DNA from: Chryseobacterium mulctrae
GTDB lineage: Bacteria > Bacteroidota > Bacteroidia > Flavobacteriales > Weeksellaceae
Assembly: GCF_006175945.1 (NCBI RefSeq)
Contig: NZ_VAJL01000001.1
Coordinates: 3,233,001-3,297,000 of the forward strand
DNA: 64,000 nucleotides
Reading direction: 5' to 3'
Below, in pieces: positions 24,900-32,799 of the stretch (positions are counted from its first letter, which is position 1; the number at the start of each line of letters is the position of its first letter). The notes beneath the pieces were generated by a model. That model made no database searches. It had not been told where the DNA came from and saw nothing but the letters and a program-made list of their open reading frames with translations. The translations under genes were made by a program, and so were the position numbers.

Positions 24900-26087
24900 T
24901 TATTCCTGTGAACGATCTTCCAGACTGTGATCTTCGCTTTCCAGCCATGAAGTTTTGTAAGACGGGTCTTCTACTTTCATCGCTTCTTCAGTAATTTTCA
25001 AAGGACGGAAAGGGTCTACCATTACTGCGTATTCTTCGGTGAATTTTTTACCGATACTTCTTTCCATTGCTCCAGGATGCGGTCCGTGAACAATTCCTCC
25101 CGGATGAAGGGTGAAATCCATTAAATCGATATGATTACGGCTCATAAAATCACCTTCTGTATAAAATAATACTTCGTCAGAATCGATATTCGAGTGATTG
25201 TAAGGTGCAGGAATTGCCATCGGATGATAATCATACATTCTTGCACAGAACGAACAAACTACAAAGTTGTGTGCCTCAAAAGTCTGGTGAACTGGTGGCG
25301 GTTGGTGGATTCTTCCTGTAATGGGTTCGAAGTTTTTGATATTGAATTTATAAGGATAAAAATAACCGTCCCAACCAACAACATCGAATGGATGCGTTGC
25401 ATAAATGAAATCGGTGATCTGGTTTTCTTTTTTTACTTTAATTAAAAATTCTCCTTTTTCGTCTTTTGGTTCAACAAAAGTCGGAGCGATGATATCTCTT
25501 TCACAGAATGGAGAATGCTCCAAAAGCTGTCCAAATTCGTTTCTATATCTTTTTGGAGTATAAATCGGTGAGTGACTTTCGACAACGAAAAATACCGTGT
25601 CGTCAGAATTTAATTCAACCTGATAAATCGTTCCTCTGGGAATAATCAGATAATCACCAAAAGAAAATTCAAGATTTCCCACAAAAGATTTCAAAGTTCC
25701 GCTTCCGTTATGAACGTACAAAAGTTCATCACACTCAGCGTTTTTGTAGAAATAATCCATTGATTTTCTCGGTTTCGCCAATCCCATTTTCAGGTCATTA
25801 TTCACCAAAAGAAACTTTCGGCTGTCCATAAAATCGTCTTCAGGAGTTACATTCATTCCTTTAAACATTCTTGGAGTTACGTTTTTGTCTACGGCAATTT
25901 TCGGAGTCACATCTTTCGGTTCGCCAATCGATTTGATTTGAGTAGGGCGATGAACGTGATATAGCAAAGAAGAAATTCCATGAAAACCTTCCGTTCCGAA
26001 AAGTTGCTCATAGTAGAATTTGTCTTCAGGAGATTTGAAAATTGTATGCCTTTTTTGAGGGATATTTCCCGACTGATGGTATCTCAT
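24900..26087 (-). CDS. hmgA: Homogentisate 1,2-dioxygenase
   Basis: Ring-cleaving enzyme making maleylacetoacetate. ATG 26087 gives 395 residues starting MRYHQSGNIPQKRHTIF; the open frame continues 21 codons upstream but those do not look like the family. Iron and active-site residues are visible in PAPYNHSNIDSDEVLFYTEG (His and Glu) and LHPGGIVHGPHPGAMERS (His ligands). HQPPPVHQTFEAHNFVVCSF is the family signature near residue 280. A -7-like TAAATTTG (minus, 26111-26118) lies upstream. It is the opposite neighbour of a TonB-dependent receptor gene. Confidence 0.96.
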   Translation of the reverse strand: MRYHQSGNIPQKRHTIFKSPEDKFYYEQLFGTEGFHGISSLLYHVHRPTQIKSIGEPKDVTPKIAVDKNVTPRMFKGMNVTPEDDFMDSRKFLLVNNDLKMGLAKPRKSMDYFYKNAECDELLYVHNGSGTLKSFVGNLEFSFGDYLIIPRGTIYQVELNSDDTVFFVVESHSPIYTPKRYRNEFGQLLEHSPFCERDIIAPTFVEPKDEKGEFLIKVKKENQITDFIYATHPFDVVGWDGYFYPYKFNIKNFEPITGRIHQPPPVHQTFEAHNFVVCSFCARMYDYHPMAIPAPYNHSNIDSDEVLFYTEGDFMSRNHIDLMDFTLHPGGIVHGPHPGAMERSIGKKFTEEYAVMVDPFRPLKITEEAMKVEDPSYKTSWLESEDHSLEDRSQE

Positions 26088-26163
26088 TTTTACTTTTATA
26101 TCTAGAATTTCAAATTTAATATTTTTTAATGAATTGAAATTTAAAAACAAATTTTATTTAAGT

Positions 26164-26201
26164 TTTGTCGTTCTAAAAATAAATGTTAGCTTTGTCTAAC
26201 A
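26164..26201 (+). promoter_or_regulatory. Predicted promoter and overlapping inverted repeat of the TonB-dependent receptor
   Basis: TTTG (26164-26167), 19 bp, then TAGCTTTG (26187-26194), an exact fit to the Bacteroidota consensus. The -7 box lies inside an inverted repeat TGTTAG-N6-CTAACA (26184-26201), an arrangement expected for a repressor operator. The ATG is at 26212. Confidence 0.7.
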
Positions 26202-26211
26202 ATTTTATTTC

Positions 26212-28284
26212 ATGAAGCGAATATTATTTTCTGCAGTTTTTTTATCGTCGTTTTGTTTCGCTCAGGAAACAGACAGTTTAGATTTAAATAAAACTCAAAA
26301 AACCGATTCTGTTAAGATTTCTGAGAAGAAAGAAATCAAAACAAAAGATATCGATGATGTTGTAATTACCGGAACAATAAAGCCAATCAGCAAGTCGAAA
26401 AGTCCAGTTGCAGTGGAAATTTACAGTCAGAAATTTTTCCAGAAAAATCCAACTCCGAATGTTTTTGAAGCGATTGCAATGGTAAACGGCGTAAAACCTC
26501 AGTTGAATTGTTCGGTTTGTAATACAGGAGATATTCACATCAACGGTTTGGAAGGACCTTACACAATGATTTTGATTGACGGAATGCCGATTGTGAGCTC
26601 ACTTTCTACAGTCTACGGTTTGAGTGGAATTCCGAATAGTTTAATTGACAGAATTGAAGTAGTAAAAGGTCCGGCTTCGTCACTTTATGGCTCTGAAGCG
26701 ATGGGTGGAGTCATCAATATTATTACTAAAAATGCTTTGACAGCTCCGAAATTGAGTGTCGATTTAATGACAACAAGCTGGGCTGAAAATAATGTCGATT
26801 TGTCTACGAAATTTAATGTGTCTGAAAAAATAGCTTCATTATTAAGTTTAAATTATTTTAATTCGACCAAAAGATTCGACGAAAATAAAGACAATTTCAC
26901 CGATGCAGCGTTACAAAATAGAATTTCAATTTTCAATAAATGGAATTTCAAAAGAAAAGAAAATCGACAGGCAAGTTTTGCGTTAAGGTATTTGTATGAA
27001 GACCGTTTTGGAGGAGAAATGCAGTGGAATAAATCGTATCGTGGAAGCGATGAGGTTTATGGTGAAAGTATTTATACGAACCGGGTAGAAGCTTTTGGAG
27101 CTTATCAATGGCCGATGAAAGAAAATATTGTGACGCAGTTTTCTTACAATTTTCATGACCAGAATTCTTTTTACGGAACCAATCCTTTTGAAGCGACTCA
27201 AAAAGTAGCTTTTGCACAAACGTATTGGGATAAAAAACTAGGAAATCATGATTTGATCTTAGGCGTGACTTTCAAAAGAACTTTTTATGATGACAACACG
27301 CCCGGAACTTTATCCGGTGATGGATTGACAAATGAGCCAATGAAATCACCAATTTTAGGCGCTTTTATTCAGGACCAATGGGAAATAAATGATAAAAATA
27401 CTTTGTTGTTAGGTTACCGATTTGATTACGATAAAATACATCATGCTGTACATTCACCGCGTTTTGCATGGAAGTTTTCCCCGAATCCTTATCATACTTT
27501 GCGTTTCAATTTCGGGACAGGTTTCAGAGTTGTCAATTTATTTACAGAAGACCATGCTGCTTTGACGGGTTCTCGAGATGTTGTGATTCAGTCTAATTTA
27601 AAACCCGAAAAATCGGTTAATGGAAACCTGAATTATGTCTGGAAAATTCCTGTTGGTGACAAGTTGATTAATTTGGATGCTTCAGCGTTTTATACTTATT
27701 TCAGCAATAAAATTGTCGGCGATTTTGATACGGATCCTGAGAAAATTATTTATGATAACCTTAATGGTTACGGAATTTCAAGAGGAGCATCAATGAATAT
27801 AGATTATAGTTTTAATTTTCCATTAAGTGTGAATTTTGGCGTTACCTATTTAGATGTATACCAAAAATTTGATGGCGAAACTGAAAAATCCCAACAACTT
27901 CATGCCCCAAAATGGAGTGGAACATATAATCTAACATATAAATTTCCGAGTAATTTGACGATAGATTTTACAGGACAATTTTACGGACCGATGCGATTGC
28001 CGGTTTTACCGAATGATTACCGACCGGAATATTCTCCGTTTTATAATCTTGCGAATATTCAGGTTTCGAAAAGTTTTAAATCCGGATTTGAAGTGTATTG
28101 CGGAATTAAAAATCTATTCAATTTCACCCCAAAAGATCCTTTGATGCGACCGTTTGACCCGTTTGATAAAAATGTTGGCGACCCAATCTCTAATCCGAAT
28201 CGATATACCTTTGATACGACGTACGGATATGCTCCAATGCAGAAAATCAGAGGTTTTTTAGGCGTGAAATATATTTTAAAGTAA
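26212..28284 (+). CDS. TonB-dependent outer-membrane receptor
   Basis: 690 residues with a signal peptide (ending CFAQ at 18). The region DIDDVVITGTIKP (about 46-58) is TonB-box-like. The plug (about 60-165) ends with IDRIEVVKGPASSLYGSEAMGGVINIITK, and a 22-strand type barrel follows to the C-terminal aromatic-rich strand FLGVKYILK. The plug has an unusual QLNCSVCNTGDIHINGLEG with C100 and C103 exposed towards the surface loop, a motif suggesting a metal or metal-complex ligand. There is no CarboxypepD_reg N-domain, so it is not a SusC type. A thioredoxin-like gene follows at 28495. The substrate is unknown; a copper-, zinc- or iron-complex is a guess. Confidence 0.92.
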   Translation: MKRILFSAVFLSSFCFAQETDSLDLNKTQKTDSVKISEKKEIKTKDIDDVVITGTIKPISKSKSPVAVEIYSQKFFQKNPTPNVFEAIAMVNGVKPQLNCSVCNTGDIHINGLEGPYTMILIDGMPIVSSLSTVYGLSGIPNSLIDRIEVVKGPASSLYGSEAMGGVINIITKNALTAPKLSVDLMTTSWAENNVDLSTKFNVSEKIASLLSLNYFNSTKRFDENKDNFTDAALQNRISIFNKWNFKRKENRQASFALRYLYEDRFGGEMQWNKSYRGSDEVYGESIYTNRVEAFGAYQWPMKENIVTQFSYNFHDQNSFYGTNPFEATQKVAFAQTYWDKKLGNHDLILGVTFKRTFYDDNTPGTLSGDGLTNEPMKSPILGAFIQDQWEINDKNTLLLGYRFDYDKIHHAVHSPRFAWKFSPNPYHTLRFNFGTGFRVVNLFTEDHAALTGSRDVVIQSNLKPEKSVNGNLNYVWKIPVGDKLINLDASAFYTYFSNKIVGDFDTDPEKIIYDNLNGYGISRGASMNIDYSFNFPLSVNFGVTYLDVYQKFDGETEKSQQLHAPKWSGTYNLTYKFPSNLTIDFTGQFYGPMRLPVLPNDYRPEYSPFYNLANIQVSKSFKSGFEVYCGIKNLFNFTPKDPLMRPFDPFDKNVGDPISNPNRYTFDTTYGYAPMQKIRGFLGVKYILK

Positions 28285-28303
28285 GATTGATTTGTATATG
28301 TTT

Positions 28304-28458
28304 TTAACGCAAAGATTTATTTTTTAGATATAAATATTTAAGGAGCAAAGATGAATCAATAAGTTGATTAAGCTATATTTTCAAGCTTAGCGAAGCAAAT
28401 TTATTTGCCTTTGCCTCTTAAAATAATATGCTATCCTAAATAAATCTTTGTGTCAAAT
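28304..28458. repeat. Imperfect palindromic repeat (AACGCAAAGATT family), copy 1
   Basis: Outer arms TTAACGCAAAGATTTATTTT (starting 28304) and the complementary stretch ending near 28456 enclose inner arms TTTAAGGAGCAAAG and CTTTGCCTCTTAAAATAA. The about 155-bp element would fold into one long hairpin. A related element lies at 44716-44861. It occupies most of the gap between the receptor and thioredoxin-like genes. Confidence 0.7.
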
Positions 28459-28494
28459 GAATTCTAAAGTAATGAAGGTCAAAAATTTGATAAA

Positions 28495-28962
28495 ATGAAA
28501 AACTTAACGATATTTTTATTTTTAATGTTGGTGCCGAGTTTTTGTCTTTCACAGATGAAAAGCGGCACTTTTTCGGATTGGGAAATTCAGCAACAGAAAG
28601 AAGCAAAACCTACAATTATTCATATTTATACCGATTGGTGCGCCATCTGCAAGATTGAATCTTTTCAATTAAATAAAGATAAAGAATTGGTTGAAATGAT
28701 CAATGAGAATTTTGATTTCATCAATTTTGAAGCTGAAAAAACAAAAGAAAAAATCATTTTTCAAGGGAAAGAATTCAATTATTTACCCAACGGAAACTCT
28801 GGAATTCATGAATTGGTTTTGGCTTTATCTAAAAATAAAAATCAACCTGTTTACCCATTGTGGATTATTTTAAATGAAAATCAGGAGTTGGTGTATTATC
28901 ATGAAGGACAATTTAAGCCTGAAAAAATGAAGAAAAAATTAAATGAAATTTTAAAACTTTAA
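28495..28962 (+). CDS. Thioredoxin-like protein (exported)
   Basis: 155 residues with a signal peptide (MKNLTIFLFLMLVPSFCLSQ). The thioredoxin fold has HIYTDWCAICKIESF with CxxC at C49 and C52 (Trp-Cys-Ala-Ile-Cys), followed by NFDFINFEAE and a cis-Pro region VYPLWIILNENQELVYYHEG. It probably acts in the periplasm as a thiol-disulfide protein, of the kind used to reduce or deliver cysteines. It lies downstream of a TonB receptor whose plug has its own CxxC, so the two may be functionally linked. The gap of 210 bp holds a palindromic repeat. Confidence 0.85.
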   Translation: MKNLTIFLFLMLVPSFCLSQMKSGTFSDWEIQQQKEAKPTIIHIYTDWCAICKIESFQLNKDKELVEMINENFDFINFEAEKTKEKIIFQGKEFNYLPNGNSGIHELVLALSKNKNQPVYPLWIILNENQELVYYHEGQFKPEKMKKKLNEILKL

Positions 28963-28970
28963 TTTTATAT

Positions 28971-29052
28971 CTCGCAGATTTTGCAGATTTAGCAGATGAT
29001 TGTGTGTAAGGAGTTTAAACAAAAAATCTGCATTATTCGCAAAATCTGCGAA
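28971..29052. repeat. Imperfect palindrome (TCTCGCAGATT family), copy 1
   Basis: ATCTCGCAGATTTTGCAGAT begins at 28970. It pairs with the far end CGCAAAATCTGCGAAAG (to 29053), with an inner ATTTAGCAGATGATT / AAAAAATCTGCATTATT pairing. Related copies lie at 31015-31089 and 37471-37545. This copy sits between the thioredoxin-like gene and the cupin gene, 9 bp after the stop. Confidence 0.75.
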
Positions 29053-29057
29053 AGAAA

Positions 29058-29525
29058 TTATTCTGCATCGATCAACACCGCCAATTGAATGCAAGCTTCA
29101 TCAGAACGATTGCTCCAGGCGTGATTGGTTCCTCTTTGGATAACAATATCTCCGGCTTTCAACAGTGTTTCTCCTTCTTCCATAATTAAATACAATTCTC
29201 CGGAAAGTATAATGATATAATCTAAAGTCTGAGTTTGGTGCATCATTGGATGAGGTTCTCCAACTTTAAATTCCACTCCCAAATCTTTGTCAGGCGGAAT
29301 GAAAACATATCTGAAGTACGTTCCATTTTTCGGTGTTTGCGGAAATCCTGTATTAGGAATTTGAGTTTCAAAATCTAAATTTGCTGGCATTTTCTGAGTA
29401 TTCCAAATGTCTGAAATGATCAAGCCCGGAAGATGTTCTACAACATTTTCAATTGGTTGATCTTCGATGATAGTTGATTTTCCGTTCTCAATTCCTGTTA
29501 CAATTCTTCTTGGTATTTTATTCAT
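29058..29525 (-). CDS. Cupin domain protein
   Basis: 155 residues with a cupin barrel: VFIPPDKDLGVEFKVGEPHPMMHQTQTLDYIIILSGELYLIMEEGE (motif 1 with His/Gln/Asp/Glu ligands) and AGDIVIQRGTNHAWSNRSDE (motif 2 with His). No signal peptide. It overlaps the upstream NADPH-dependent oxidoreductase gene by 8 bp, so the two form an operon. The reaction is unknown; family members bind metals or act as isomerases/dioxygenases. Probably controlled by the divergent HxlR regulator. Confidence 0.85.
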   Translation of the reverse strand: MNKIPRRIVTGIENGKSTIIEDQPIENVVEHLPGLIISDIWNTQKMPANLDFETQIPNTGFPQTPKNGTYFRYVFIPPDKDLGVEFKVGEPHPMMHQTQTLDYIIILSGELYLIMEEGETLLKAGDIVIQRGTNHAWSNRSDEACIQLAVLIDAE

Positions 29526-30510
29526 GAGTCATTATTAATTTATTTCCTTGGGTTTGATTGTTTTTTAGCATCGAATGAGCTTTCAAGACTGTTTCCAGAG
29601 AAAGACTTCCTAAATGTTTATAATTAGGAGGAGTGATGATTTCGTTTTCAATCAATCTTGAAATTTCATTTAAACTGTTTTGATAATATTGATAATTTTG
29701 GGTCATTGCATATGCATAATTTGAAATATTCATGATTATATTTCCTTTATTGAAAAGCGTTTCGCGCGATTGTTTATGAGTCAATGCTGTTACATCGACA
29801 TAAGTTCCATTGATTTGTAGAACTTGTGCCGTGATTTCTGACATATAATTTCCAACCAGATCAATTCCAACATCAAAAAAATGATTGTTATTGGCATTGA
29901 GAATATTTTCGACCAGATTTTCATTTTTATAATTAATTATTTGATGGTCTTTCAATCCCATTTTCAGTAGAATATTTCTGTTTTCTTCAGTTCCGACTGT
30001 TGCAGTGATGTTATGGAAATTATGAGCCAATAAAAGTTTAATTAAAAAAGAACCGACACCGCCAACGGCTCCTGTAATGAATACAGGGTCATTTTGGTTA
30101 AGCTTTAAACGATTGAAGATCTGTAAAGCAGTCATTCCAACTGACGGAATTGCAGCTACTTGTTCAAAAGAAATATTTTTAGGTTTCAAGGCTACAATTG
30201 CTTCTGGAACAGCGATAAATTCTGCATAAGTTCCGTTGCTTCCCATAGAGCCACTTCCACAAAAAACTTTATCTCCAATATTGAATTGAGTAACATCATT
30301 GCCTTTGTCGACAATGATTCCTGAAAGTTCACGTCCTAAAATTGGGGAACTGATGAGCTTTCTTTCCAACTCGTTTTCCAGCATTTGATAATCGATCGGA
30401 TTGAAACCACTTGCTTTAATTTGTATTAAAACTTCGTTACTTTTTGGTTCAGGTTTTTCAACAAAGCCATCTTCCAATTGTAAATTTTTATTTAAAATAA
30501 CTACTTTCAT
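29518..30510 (-). CDS. Medium-chain dehydrogenase/reductase (quinone oxidoreductase-like, zinc-free)
   Basis: 330 residues. The GroES-like N-domain includes ELSGIIVDKGNDVTQFNIGDKVFC, then NGTYAEFIAVP, the NAD(P)-binding loop FITGAVGGVGSFLIKLL (about 146-162) and TATVGTEENRNILLKMGLKDHQIINYK. It has no zinc-ligand pattern, so it resembles NADPH:quinone reductases of the QOR type. It starts 92 bp from the divergent HxlR ATG, and a candidate -7 box TACATTTG (30528-30535, minus strand) lies in that gap. It forms an operon with the cupin gene. Confidence 0.88.
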   Translation of the reverse strand: MKVVILNKNLQLEDGFVEKPEPKSNEVLIQIKASGFNPIDYQMLENELERKLISSPILGRELSGIIVDKGNDVTQFNIGDKVFCGSGSMGSNGTYAEFIAVPEAIVALKPKNISFEQVAAIPSVGMTALQIFNRLKLNQNDPVFITGAVGGVGSFLIKLLLAHNFHNITATVGTEENRNILLKMGLKDHQIINYKNENLVENILNANNNHFFDVGIDLVGNYMSEITAQVLQINGTYVDVTALTHKQSRETLFNKGNIIMNISNYAYAMTQNYQYYQNSLNEISRLIENEIITPPNYKHLGSLSLETVLKAHSMLKNNQTQGNKLIMTHE

Positions 30511-30527
30511 AATTCTCCATTGAAGTA

Positions 30528-30586
30528 CAAATGTAAAAACAGAATAGTTTATATTTGTTATTAGTTAACTCTTGGTAACTAGTAAC
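30528..30586. promoter_or_regulatory. Divergent promoters and candidate HxlR operator
   Basis: Minus-strand -7 box TACATTTG (30528-30535) and plus-strand -7 box TATATTTG (30550-30557) lie 14 bp apart. Beside the latter is an inverted repeat GTTATTAGTTAAC (30557-30569), TCTT, GGTAACTAGTAAC (30574-30586), with 11 of 13 arm positions matching. A further AGTAAC half-site is at 30592-30597. This is where an HxlR dimer would be expected to bind and control both genes. Confidence 0.65.
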
Positions 30587-30602
30587 ATTAAAGTAACTAT
30601 CG

Positions 30603-30983
30603 ATGGCAAAGATCATAGAAAACGGAGTAGAAAGGGAAGCGAATTGTACAGAAGAACTATTCGCAATGCGCGACAGTCTGGATGTTTTAGGTGGGAAATG
30701 GAAGTTGATGATTCTACGGTATTTAACCAATCGTACAGATCAAAATATTCATTTCAAAAAGCTGGAACGAGGAATTGAGGGAATTTCTGCAAAAATGCTG
30801 AGCAAAGAATTGAAAGGACTGGAAATAAATTTATTGATCACCCGAACGATTCAGGATACAAAACCAATCACCGTAACATATGCTGTTACAGAATATGGGA
30901 AATCTGTTTTTCCGGTTACCGAAACTTTGGTGAATTGGGGATTGATTCACCGTGAAAAAATTAAGGAATCGATGAGCTCTTGA
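30603..30983 (+). CDS. HxlR family transcriptional regulator
   Basis: 126 residues with the HxlR winged helix: CTEELFAMRDSLDVLGGKWKLMILRYL (conserved GGKW, about 31-34), RGIEGISAKMLSKELKGLE (recognition helix) and YAVTEYGKSVFPVTETLVNWG. HxlR members act as redox- or electrophile-sensing dimers controlling neighbouring oxidoreductase genes. Here the divergent gene is a quinone oxidoreductase-like protein, fitting that theme. One Cys (about 15) at the N-terminus could be the sensing residue, as in related HypR/YodB-type regulators; this is inference. Confidence 0.93.
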   Translation: MAKIIENGVEREANCTEELFAMRDSLDVLGGKWKLMILRYLTNRTDQNIHFKKLERGIEGISAKMLSKELKGLEINLLITRTIQDTKPITVTYAVTEYGKSVFPVTETLVNWGLIHREKIKESMSS

Positions 30984-31014
30984 GAATCAGTCTTTTATTG
31001 GAGTAAATATAAAA

Positions 31015-31089
31015 TCTCTCGCAGATTAGGTTGATTAGCAGATGATTCTTTCTGAAAAAATATGCGCTATCTGCAAAACCTGCGAGAGA
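31015..31089. repeat. Imperfect palindrome (TCTCGCAGATT family), copy 2
   Basis: TCTCTCGCAGATTAGG at the left end pairs with ACCTGCGAGAGAA at the right end, with inner GATTAGCAGATGATTC. It lies between the HxlR gene and the betaine-binding protein gene, at the convergence of two transcripts. Confidence 0.75.
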
Positions 31090-31113
31090 AACTAAAAAAT
31101 AATTTTATTAAGA

Positions 31114-31968
31114 TCAGTTTTTATCCAACCAGTAATTGACGAGTTCAGAATGGTCTTTAACCCATTCCTTAGCTGTAGTTTCTTTGTTCTTGCTGTTTTC
31201 CATTTTAGTCAAAAGATCAGTCATGGTTTGGTCATCAAAATACATTTTAGAAAAGAACTGCGTTAATTCAGGATGATCTTTTCCAAAACTTTTTCTGCTG
31301 TACGTTTTAATTTTTTCTGCTTCCCCAAATGTTTTTTTGGGGTCTTCGAGAAATTTTAATTTCATTTTGCCAAACATCCAGTGAGGTTGCCATCCTGCAA
31401 CAACGATCCATTCTTTACGTTTTATTGCATTCTGAAGTTCGGTAATCATAGCGATTGTAGAAGAATTGATCTGTCTATAATTTAATTTGTAATCAATAAT
31501 GGCTCTGTCTGTTGCAGCGGTCATTCCGGCTCCTTTTTCTATACCGATGATCCTATTTTTGAATTTTTCCTCATATTTTGGTAATTCTTCAATAGATTTT
31601 ATGGGAATATAATCGGGAACTACTAAACCGATCTTTCCGTTGTCGTAATTTGTTCCAAGGTTGGTCAACTCCGGGAACTTAGCTATTTTACTTGCATGAG
31701 TATAAGGTAACCAAACTCCCAGAAAAAGGTCTGTGTCTTCGTTATTCATTGAAGCTAAAATCATATCTGTGGAAGCTTTCTGAATGACAACATGATAACC
31801 CTGTTCATCCAAAATAGCTTTTACAACGTGTGTCATTGCGACGTCTTCTGCCCAACCATCAACCATTCCAATGTTGATGTATTTGGAATTTTTTATGTTT
31901 TTACAAGAATTAAATACTCCTAAAATGAGAACAGAAGTAAGTAATAATATATAATTTATTCTTTTCAT
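31114..31968 (-). CDS. proX: Glycine betaine/choline-type ABC transporter substrate-binding lipoprotein
   Basis: 284 residues. Lipoprotein signal with lipobox VFNSC (Cys about 22). The OpuAC-type fold begins INIGMVDGWAEDVAMTHVVKAILDEQGYHV and has GVWLPYTHA and WIVVAGWQPHWMFGKMKLKF (typical aromatic cage segment). GLVVPDYIPIKSIEEL is the usual central motif. Located in the periplasm; the substrate is inferred as glycine betaine or a related osmolyte. It overlaps the permease gene by 4 bp (last gene of the operon). Confidence 0.9.
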   Translation of the reverse strand: MKRINYILLLTSVLILGVFNSCKNIKNSKYINIGMVDGWAEDVAMTHVVKAILDEQGYHVVIQKASTDMILASMNNEDTDLFLGVWLPYTHASKIAKFPELTNLGTNYDNGKIGLVVPDYIPIKSIEELPKYEEKFKNRIIGIEKGAGMTAATDRAIIDYKLNYRQINSSTIAMITELQNAIKRKEWIVVAGWQPHWMFGKMKLKFLEDPKKTFGEAEKIKTYSRKSFGKDHPELTQFFSKMYFDDQTMTDLLTKMENSKNKETTAKEWVKDHSELVNYWLDKN

Positions 31969-32798
31969 TTTGCTGTTTTTTTCTTTACAAATCCTTGAGT
32001 GATCCGGTCGAGAATAATGGCTAAAATCACGACTGATAAACCACTTTCAAATCCTAAACCGATATCCAGATTATTAATTCCTTCCAAAACTTTTTCACCC
32101 AAACCGCCTGCTGCAATCATTCCAGCGATTACAACCATTGATAATGATAATAAAATAGTTTGATTGATCCCTGCTAAAATTGTGTTCATAGCCAAAGGAA
32201 GTTCTACTTTAAATAAGATTTGACGATTAGTTGCTCCGAAAGCTCGGGCTGCTTCTACAATATCTTTAGGAACAGATTCAATTCCCAAAGTCGTTAAACG
32301 TACTGCAGGTGGCATGGCAAAAATAATGGTTGCAAATGCACCGGGAACTTTACCGATACTGAAAAATAATACAGCAGGAATTAAGTAAACAAAAGCAGGC
32401 ATTGTCTGCATTAAATCGAGTAATGGACGAATAATTTTCGCCGCAATTTGATTTTTTGCCGCCCATATTCCGAGAGGAACGGAAAGGATCAATGCGGTAA
32501 GTGTTGCCACAAAAATAAGTGATAATGTTTCCATGGTTTCTTTCCAGAATCCCATTAAAAATATTAAAGTAAGTCCGGCTGCCGTCATAATGGCGGTTCC
32601 TTTTCCTGCTTTCCATAGAGCTAATAATGTGAAAAGTAGAATGATGATGTAAAAAGGCGTGTTGACTAAAGCCCATTCAATTCCTAAAATTGAAGAGTTG
32701 CCAACATTTTTTATGATATCAAAGAAAGGTTTTGCGTTATCGGTGAGCCAATTGATAGCAGTTTCTACATATTGACCTATATCTATAGTTTTATTCAT
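31965..32798 (-). CDS. proW: Glycine betaine-type ABC transporter permease
   Basis: 277 residues with about six TM helices (from about 45). Conserved binding-protein-dependent permease motif EAARAFGATNRQILFKVELPLAMNTILAGI (about 180-209) and PLGIWAAKNQIAAKIIRP, both typical of ProW/OpuAB. It is expected to form the channel with ProV. It starts immediately before the end of the ATPase gene (1 bp gap) and overlaps the substrate-binding gene. Confidence 0.92.
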   Translation of the reverse strand: MNKTIDIGQYVETAINWLTDNAKPFFDIIKNVGNSSILGIEWALVNTPFYIIILLFTLLALWKAGKGTAIMTAAGLTLIFLMGFWKETMETLSLIFVATLTALILSVPLGIWAAKNQIAAKIIRPLLDLMQTMPAFVYLIPAVLFFSIGKVPGAFATIIFAMPPAVRLTTLGIESVPKDIVEAARAFGATNRQILFKVELPLAMNTILAGINQTILLSLSMVVIAGMIAAGGLGEKVLEGINNLDIGLGFESGLSVVILAIILDRITQGFVKKKTAK

Positions 32799-32799
32799 C

